A DNA stretch of 8,433 nt from Armatimonadota bacterium. GTDB taxonomy: Bacteria; Armatimonadota; UBA5829. The position numbers were made by a program, and so were the translations under genes. Positions 1 to 3,603 of this stretch are shown one piece after another (positions within the stretch are counted from its first letter, which is position 1; every line of letters begins with the position of its first letter). The DNA lies in contig JAMCYN010000070.1 in assembly GCA_023474015.1 (NCBI GenBank), forward strand, positions 1 through 8,433, in the 5' to 3' direction. The notes beneath the pieces were generated by a model. That model made no database searches. It was not told the DNA's origin and saw nothing but the letters and a program-made list of their open reading frames with translations.

Positions 1-149
1 CATTGGGCATAAACCTCCTGAGTGAACCAATACCTCTTCCGCATCGGGCACGGTTTTCCCTTTCGGTGACGCCACATTGGCAGGAAAACGAGCCAGGATG
101 TAGAAGTAGACCACATAGAGTCCCAAACACTTGCTTGAAAGAGGCCGCA
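1..149. other. Left-edge stretch without a supported gene
   Basis: This stretch precedes the likely start of the first gene. The reading frame of that gene stays open back to the window edge, so a longer upstream start cannot be excluded, but the extra residues are proline- and arginine-rich and do not resemble the family. All three minus-strand frames are also open across it. One of them, from an ATG at 150, gives a hydrophobic run followed by a polar segment, but it leaves the window after about 50 codons and I cannot recognise it. No promoter is convincing here. Confidence 0.4.
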
Positions 150-1112
150 TTGGACGTCTGGCAGCCATCAACACTTTCTTGGTCATTCTCCCGAAAAACC
201 CATTTCGACTCCTGCCGCAGGCACTACTTCTACCACCGCTTCTGGGGACAAGACCCCAAAATGAGGTGGAAGATCTACGAAATGCGGACAATGACAACAA
301 TCGCCATGATGCGGGGCTCGGTCGTTCATCAGGTCATTGTCGAGGGACTGAAATCTATCCCGAAGAACAGTGATTTCACCCTGGCAAAAGCCAAGGAGCT
401 GATCACCGAGCTGATGCTCAAGCGCGCCAGGGAGTCCAAGTTACGGTTCTGGGAAACGGGCAGACGACCGTCCGGCGTCAAGCAAAGCGCTGTCACCAAC
501 CTCCTGGAACACTACTACAACTTCCCCGACGCCGACAGCCGAATCAAGTCCGCCCGGCAGGTGGCTTGGGCAGCCATGGAGAATCTTTTGGATTCCGATC
601 TGTGGTCGCAAGTTACCGGCATCAACCCCGCCGACTGGGCCGAAATGGAGGATGACGGCTTTCCATCATTCGATCTCGACGGCATCCAGGTTTACACGAA
701 GATCGACTTCGCCCACACCTCCGGAATTCCGACCATCATAGACTGGAAGACCGGCAAGCCCTCGGAGGCGGACCGAATGCAGCTTGCGCTTTATGCGCTC
801 TACGCTCAGTCGAAATGGGGCTGGAACCCGCTGGAGACGAACCTGACCGCCGCATACCTCTACCCCGACTTCCACGCTGATTCCTTTACGCCGAGTCAGA
901 TAGACATAGAAGCCGCGCGGGAACTTGCCAAGGCCAGCTTCAACGAGATGCTGGAGTTGGAGCCCGTGGTGGGTCCGGCGCAAATCGACAACTTCCCGAT
1001 GACCGATGACACGTGGAACTGTCGGTGGTGCCGGTTCCAAGGCATCTGCGTTGGCGCCGCCCGTCTGGAATCCACAACGGGTCTGTCCGAGGAAGAATCC
1101 CCATTCGATTAG
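150..1112 (+). CDS. PD-(D/E)XK nuclease-family protein with Cas4/AddB-like Fe-S cysteines
   Basis: Predicted RecB/AddB/Cas4-type nuclease-fold protein, 320 residues from the TTG at 150, likely acting on DNA ends in the cytoplasm. The TTG is preferred because AAAGAGG lies about six bases upstream and the protein then opens, as usual for the family, with a Ser/Trp-rich strand leading into the first cysteine. Motifs in this numbering: C22 in DSCRRHYFYHRF, H60 in GSVVHQ, D186 in KIDFAH, D198-x-K200 in IIDWKTGK, Q211 and Y215 in the QxxxY motif (RMQLALYALYA), and C291, C294 and C300 in CRWCRFQGIC. C22 plus the C-terminal Cys trio is the spacing that binds a 4Fe-4S cluster in Cas4 and AddB. The nuclease core is therefore complete. 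There is no helicase domain, and no cas or add genes lie in the window, so the substrate and pathway are unknown. The frame remains open to the left edge, so the N-terminus is the least certain part. Confidence 0.85.
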   Translation: MDVWQPSTLSWSFSRKTHFDSCRRHYFYHRFWGQDPKMRWKIYEMRTMTTIAMMRGSVVHQVIVEGLKSIPKNSDFTLAKAKELITELMLKRARESKLRFWETGRRPSGVKQSAVTNLLEHYYNFPDADSRIKSARQVAWAAMENLLDSDLWSQVTGINPADWAEMEDDGFPSFDLDGIQVYTKIDFAHTSGIPTIIDWKTGKPSEADRMQLALYALYAQSKWGWNPLETNLTAAYLYPDFHADSFTPSQIDIEAARELAKASFNEMLELEPVVGPAQIDNFPMTDDTWNCRWCRFQGICVGAARLESTTGLSEEESPFD

Positions 1113-1167
1113 GCCCGGCCCGCGCCAAAGCCCGCAAAAAAGTCTAACGGCCCGCCGTGAATTTCGA

Positions 1168-1196
1168 TTGACATTGCTTCCATGCGGAGTTATACT
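1168..1196 (+). promoter_or_regulatory. Strong sigma-70-type promoter of the structured RNA
   Basis: TTGACA (1168-1173), exactly 17 bases of spacer, then TATACT (1191-1196). This is the best consensus match in the window. Transcription should start near 1203. The next confident gene, greA, has its own promoter about 450 bases downstream, so this promoter most simply serves the structured RNA that follows. Confidence 0.8.
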
Positions 1197-1228
1197 GCTA
1201 TTAGACTAAGAAGGAGGTGGTGGCTAAC

Positions 1229-1264
1229 ATGGATTATAGTCAACGAGGTGACCGCCTGGGCTAG
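1229..1264 (+). CDS. Possible 11-residue peptide ORF inside the structured RNA
   Basis: An ATG at 1229 is followed by ten codons and a TAG, reading MDYSQRGDRLG. AAGGAGGTG (1211-1219) upstream matches the 16S anti-Shine-Dalgarno tail extremely well, with about 11 bases to the ATG. That would suit a leader peptide. However, the ATG lies at the end of helix P1 and the G-rich stretch can itself pair within the RNA, so it may be a structural or ribosome-contacting element rather than a translated site. Confidence 0.25.
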   Translation: MDYSQRGDRLG

Positions 1265-1358
1265 AGTTTTAGCCTGTGGTCGATTGGACCACCCTGGTCA
1301 TGAATGTTGGCCCTACGCGGAAAGCCTCAACTATCCGTGAGGGTAGGAAAAAACCTCA

Positions 1359-1383
1359 GCCGCCGTCTCTCGTAGACGGCGGC
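1359..1383. terminator. 10-bp GC hairpin: RNA 3' end or minus-strand terminator
   Basis: GCCGCCGTCT and AGACGGCGGC form a perfect 10-bp stem around the loop CTCGT. On the plus strand it is followed by AATTAATG, not a T-run, so it is a poor canonical terminator for the RNA. On the minus strand it is followed by TGAGG and then six Ts, which resembles an intrinsic terminator for a transcript coming from the right. It may serve both directions. Confidence 0.5.
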
Positions 1384-1394
1384 AATTAATGTAA

Positions 1395-1523
1395 TTAGGG
1401 ACCATCCACCGCACCCTTCACCCGCTCCCGCAATAAATCAGTGCTTTCCCGAGTAAAAAAACCTCCCGTATTGGCGGCTACTTGTGGCATAACTCTTCCA
1501 TCTGGCAAACGCAACTGAAACAT
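1395..1523 (-). CDS. Doubtful small minus-strand ORF
   Basis: A minus-strand frame ends in TAA at 1395-1397, just upstream of a hairpin followed by a T-run on that strand, which is what the end of a gene would look like. From the ATG at 1523 it codes for about 42 mostly polar residues (including RLPDGRVMPQVA and FFTRESTDLLRERV). The frame is open back to a TTG at 1643, giving 82 residues. There is only a weak purine stretch (CAGG) before the ATG and no recognisable family. It could be a small hypothetical gene, the tail of a decayed gene, or chance. The rest of 1384-1626 holds nothing else I can support. Confidence 0.25.
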   Translation of the reverse strand: MFQLRLPDGRVMPQVAANTGGFFTRESTDLLRERVKGAVDGP

Positions 1524-1626
1524 GCGCTGAACCTGTAGCACATATATGGAACTTTCAATACTGTGAACACGTCTCAAGTAAGTACACTGTGGCGTGCAGG
1601 TCAACAGCAAATGTGATGTAATTCGC

Positions 1627-1656
1627 CTGACAGAGCACGCCAATAGAGGGTATAAT
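1627..1656 (+). promoter_or_regulatory. greA promoter
   Basis: CTGACA (1627-1632), an 18-base spacer and a perfect TATAAT (1651-1656). The predicted start near 1663 leaves an untranslated leader of roughly 95 bases before greA, long enough to carry the hairpin at 1684-1722. Confidence 0.7.
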
Positions 1657-1683
1657 TACCAAGAATTGGTCCAGATGTTCTGT

Positions 1684-1722
1684 CAAGCACTGACGCAGGC
1701 GCACTCGCGCGGTCGGTGCTTG
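1684..1722 (+). promoter_or_regulatory. Hairpin in the greA leader
   Basis: CAAGCACTGAC (1684-1694) pairs with GTCGGTGCTTG (1712-1722) over 11 bp with one G-U, enclosing a GC-rich 17-base loop. It lies in the 5' untranslated leader of greA, about 20 bases before the Shine-Dalgarno (AGGTGAT near 1747). The following TCTCATTATTAT is only weakly T-rich, so it may be a stabilising or attenuation hairpin rather than a full terminator. Confidence 0.4.
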
Positions 1723-1758
1723 TCTCATTATTATGGCAGTAAGTTGAGGTGATGTCCG

Positions 1759-2241
1759 ATGCAAGCGGAGACAGAAGTTATATTGACCGTCGCCGGGCTC
1801 AAGAGGATTGAAGAGGAACTGGACCAGCTTCGAACCGTACATCGCAGACGCGTTGCGGAGCGGATTAGAGACTCTATGCAATTCGGTGGTGAATTGACCG
1901 ATAACTCGGAGTTCGAGGATGCCAAGAACGAGCAGGCCTTCGTTGAGGGCCGAATCGAGGAACTCAGGCAGATTCTCGGCTCGGCTCGGGTGATCGAAGA
2001 CGAGGAAGTGCTCACCGACAAGGTGGGCGTCGGCTCTATTGTCAGGGTCAAGGATCTGGAAAACTCTGACGATTGGGAATGGACCATAGTCGGCACGTTC
2101 GAGGCCAATCCCGCGGAGGACAGGATCTCCAACGAGTCGCCGGTGGGCGAGGCCTTGATGGGCAAGAAAGTCGGGGAGATCGCTGTAATCGAGATCCCCG
2201 CGGGTATCGCCAAATATGAGATTATGAGCATACGCAAGTAG
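1759..2241 (+). CDS. greA: Transcript cleavage/elongation factor GreA
   Basis: GreA enters the RNA polymerase secondary channel and stimulates cleavage of backtracked RNA, rescuing stalled elongation complexes. The 160-residue length is typical. Residues 1-75 form the N-terminal antiparallel coiled coil (GLKRIEEELDQL, then NEQAFVEGRIEELRQIL). Its tip carries the catalytic acidic pair as GELTDNSEF, with E45 and D48 where E. coli GreA has D41 and E44, a conservative exchange of the two acids. Residues 80-158 are the FKBP-like C-terminal domain, with the usual SPVGEALMGKKVG and PAGIAKYEI segments. The ATG at 1759 has a TTGAGGTGAT ribosome site about seven bases upstream. The gene has its own promoter and leader and is closed by a strong terminator, so it appears monocistronic. 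Confidence 0.95.
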   Translation: MQAETEVILTVAGLKRIEEELDQLRTVHRRRVAERIRDSMQFGGELTDNSEFEDAKNEQAFVEGRIEELRQILGSARVIEDEEVLTDKVGVGSIVRVKDLENSDDWEWTIVGTFEANPAEDRISNESPVGEALMGKKVGEIAVIEIPAGIAKYEIMSIRK

Positions 2242-2271
2242 CGAGTAATCTCCATATCGCAAACAGCACGC

Positions 2272-2304
2272 AAACCCCGCTAGGCAATTCGCTTGGCGGG
2301 GTTT
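2272..2304 (+). terminator. Intrinsic terminator after greA
   Basis: AAACCCCGCTAGGC (2272-2285) pairs with GCTTGGCGGGGTTT (2291-2304), a 14-bp stem with two G-U pairs and a five-base loop AATTC. The right arm ends in GTTTATT, giving a short U-tract. The left arm begins with AAA, so it could also work in reverse. It lies 30 bases after the greA stop and insulates nikR. Confidence 0.85.
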
Positions 2305-2335
2305 ATTCATGCCTCAATCCCCGCGGCGGATGCTA

Positions 2336-2365
2336 TTGACTCACCCAGGCATGTCGTGCTACGAT
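2336..2365 (+). promoter_or_regulatory. nikR promoter
   Basis: TTGACT (2336-2341), an 18-base spacer and TACGAT (2360-2365). The -10 element lies inside the left half of the 28-bp palindrome, so the bound regulator would block RNA polymerase directly. The leader would be only about 20 bases. Confidence 0.6.
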
Positions 2366-2383
2366 GTGTACACAACGTAGCAC
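2356..2383 (+). promoter_or_regulatory. 28-bp palindrome, probable NikR operator
   Basis: The half-sites GTGCTACGATGTGT and ACACAACGTAGCAC are reverse complements at 13 of 14 positions, forming a 28-bp dyad. The outer arms GTGCTAC/GTAGCAC are separated by 14 bases. Known NikR boxes have the same overall span (GTATGA-N16-TCATAC in enterobacteria, and GTGTTAC-type arms in other lineages). The dyad covers the -10 and the predicted start and abuts the Shine-Dalgarno GGAGG at 2384-2388, so negative autoregulation is the natural reading. Confidence 0.75.
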
Positions 2384-2394
2384 GGAGGTCCGGC

Positions 2395-2814
2395 ATGCCC
2401 ACACTTGAACGGTTCGGCGTATCGATGGAGGATGAGCTTCTTGCGAGGTTCGATTCATTGATCGAGGAGCGAGGGTATCGATCGCGTTCCGAGGCGATCC
2501 GTGACCTGGTGCGCCAGGAACTGGTGAAGGAGCAGTGGTCTGATCCGGAAGCCGAGGTTGTGGGCACGCTCACCATCGTCTACGAGCACCATGAGCACGA
2601 ACTCTCGAATGTGCTTGCGGAACTCCAGCATCAGTATCACGAACACATCCTCTGCAGTACGCACATCCACCTTGACGCGCACAACTGCCTTGAGGTGATC
2701 ATCCTCCAGGGCCGTGGTTCCAGACTGAAATATATCGCGAACACCCTCATCAGCACTCGTGGGGTCAAGCACGGTCAGATGGTATGCACCACCACAGGCA
2801 AGGAGGTCAGTTAG
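2395..2814 (+). CDS. nikR: Nickel-responsive ribbon-helix-helix regulator NikR
   Basis: NikR is a tetrameric repressor (sometimes activator) that binds palindromic DNA when loaded with nickel, controlling nickel uptake. This protein has 139 residues, a normal length. Residues 2-45 are the ribbon-helix-helix DNA-binding domain (ERFGVSMEDELLARFD, then GYRSRSEAIRDLVR). The ACT-like metal-binding domain follows from about residue 55. All four high-affinity nickel ligands known from E. coli (H76, H87, H89, C95) are present at matching spacing as H79, H90, H92 and C98. The ATG at 2395 is chosen because GGAGG sits six bases upstream. The frame is open further upstream, but that would run through the promoter. 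No nickel transporter or nickel enzyme gene lies in the window, so its targets elsewhere are unknown. Its own operator suggests autoregulation. Confidence 0.93.
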   Translation: MPTLERFGVSMEDELLARFDSLIEERGYRSRSEAIRDLVRQELVKEQWSDPEAEVVGTLTIVYEHHEHELSNVLAELQHQYHEHILCSTHIHLDAHNCLEVIILQGRGSRLKYIANTLISTRGVKHGQMVCTTTGKEVS

Positions 2815-2838
2815 ACAATCTTTAGCACTTATGCTCCA

Positions 2839-2867
2839 TTGACATACCCGCCCCGCTGTGGCATAGT
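2839..2867 (+). promoter_or_regulatory. Promoter of the cyclophilin gene
   Basis: A perfect TTGACA (2839-2844), a 17-base spacer and CATAGT (2862-2867). It lies in the 110-base gap after nikR, with no operator palindrome over it, so the cyclophilin is probably expressed independently of NikR. The leader is about 50 bases. Confidence 0.65.
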
Positions 2868-2924
2868 TGAAGTGTTGCCTGAGACATCGCGGGCACAACG
2901 GATATCTGTTCGAGAGGTGCTTAT

Positions 2925-3515
2925 ATGAGATTACTTGGTTTGTTAATCACTATGGTCATCCTTGTCGGTGGCATCGCCTTCGCGGCCGACCAGGCAAAGC
3001 CCGATAGCGGCAAGCCCGAGACGGGTCGATGGGTTGTAATCGAGACGAGCAAAGGAACGGTCAAGTTCGCGCTATATGAGAAGGATGCGCCCAACACAAC
3101 GAAGAACTTCGTCGAGCTTGTCGAGCGCAAGTTCTACGACGGCCTGAAGTTCCATCGCGTGGTGCCGGGGTTTGTGGTCCAGGGTGGGGACCCCAAAGGC
3201 GACGGCAGCGGGCAATCGGAGAAGACGATCAAGCTGGAAGTCTCGCCGAAGCTCAAGCATGACGATGCCGGGGTGGTCGCGATGGCCCGCCGGAACGATC
3301 CCGACAGCGCGTCGTGCCAGTTCTACATCACCCTTGGCCCGGCGTCGTGGCTCGACATGGGCTACGCGGTGTTCGGTCGGGTGACCGAGGGGTTGGACGT
3401 GGTAAAGAGGCTCGAGGTAGGCGACGTGATGAAGACCGTGCGCATCATCCCCGCGCCGTGCGCGGAGAAACCAGCCGCCAAGGCCCCCGCCTCATGCGGA
3501 AAGTGCTGTCCGTAG
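2925..3515 (+). CDS. Exported cyclophilin-type peptidyl-prolyl cis-trans isomerase
   Basis: Catalyses cis-trans isomerisation of proline peptide bonds to assist folding, here probably outside the cytoplasm. The 196-residue protein starts with a Sec signal peptide ([20 protein letters not shown], cleavage after residue 20). A short polar linker and the cyclophilin domain (about 36-176) follow. Active-site positions of human CypA can be matched: R78, F83 and Q86 in [15 protein letters not shown] for R55, F60 and Q63; Q132-F133 in CQFYI; and W142 in [11 protein letters not shown] for W121. The usual His at CypA 126 is replaced, with Y147 in that region. The C-terminus is an Ala/Pro/Lys linker ending in CGKCCP, three clustered cysteines with a further one at 179, unusual for the family. 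The ATG at 2925 has AGAGG seven bases upstream. It stands alone, converging with the ATPase gene. Confidence 0.92.
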   Translation: MRLLGLLITMVILVGGIAFAADQAKPDSGKPETGRWVVIETSKGTVKFALYEKDAPNTTKNFVELVERKFYDGLKFHRVVPGFVVQGGDPKGDGSGQSEKTIKLEVSPKLKHDDAGVVAMARRNDPDSASCQFYITLGPASWLDMGYAVFGRVTEGLDVVKRLEVGDVMKTVRIIPAPCAEKPAAKAPASCGKCCP

Positions 3516-3577
3516 AATGTAATTTGTTACACGGAGAGTGAGTTCGTTCATTAAGATTGCGGAATCCACGTGTGAAG

Positions 3578-3603
3578 TGGTCATGGTTCTCGCGCCATGA
3601 CCA
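3578..3603. repeat. Perfect 9-bp inverted repeat over the ATPase stop codon
   Basis: TGGTCATGG (3578-3586) and CCATGACCA (3595-3603) are exact reverse complements around an eight-base loop. The dyad includes the stop codon and last codons of the ATPase and sits between two convergent genes. No T-run follows on either strand, so it is at best a weak or factor-assisted transcript end or an mRNA-stabilising hairpin. Confidence 0.4.

Larger units (their letters stand above)
1203..1383 (+). ncRNA. Multi-helix structured non-coding RNA (candidate raiA-type or new family)
   Basis: Immediately after a near-consensus promoter the sequence folds into a compact nested structure. P1 pairs 1222-1230 (GGCTAACAT) with 1304-1312 (ATGTTGGCC), 9 bp with one G-U. 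Inside it, P2 pairs 1249-1253 (TGACC) with 1296-1300 (GGTCA). P2 encloses two hairpins: P3, 1259-1263/1270-1274 (GGCTA/TAGCC, loop GAGTTT), and P4, 1276-1281/1287-1292 (GTGGTC/GACCAC, loop GATTG). Together they form a three-way junction. P5 follows at 1312-1347, with CCTAC/GTAGG stacked on CCTCA/TGAGG and a bulge able to pair with its loop. GAGGT (1214-1218) can close on ACCTC (1353-1357). A 10-bp hairpin (1359-1383) marks a plausible 3' end. The 18-base bulge at 1231-1248 is unpaired in this model, as a conserved binding segment might be. The architecture is not tRNA, tmRNA or RNase P. From memory its general look resembles the raiA non-coding RNA, but I cannot confirm this. It could also be a leader RNA. 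Confidence 0.65.

Noticed and set aside
1..150. A minus-strand frame from an ATG at 150 running off the left edge, hydrophobic then polar
   Set aside because: All three minus frames are open here, only about 50 codons are visible, there is no clear ribosome site, and I do not recognise a family.
1348..1465. Repeated AAAAAACCTC at 1348-1357 and 1455-1465
   Set aside because: Only two short A-rich copies with unrelated flanks, so probably coincidence.
1555..2310. A 251-codon minus-strand frame across greA
   Set aside because: It covers the well-supported greA gene on the opposite strand, and its composition and lack of family match indicate a shadow frame.
2293..2394. A longer NikR N-terminus using an upstream start
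   Set aside because: It would run through the greA terminator arm, the promoter and the operator. The ATG at 2395 has GGAGG at ideal spacing and gives the normal length.
3509..3537. AT-rich hairpin (TGTAA/TTACA with TCCG/CGGA) over the cyclophilin stop
   Set aside because: The stem is short and interrupted and no T-run follows, so it is not convincing as a terminator.
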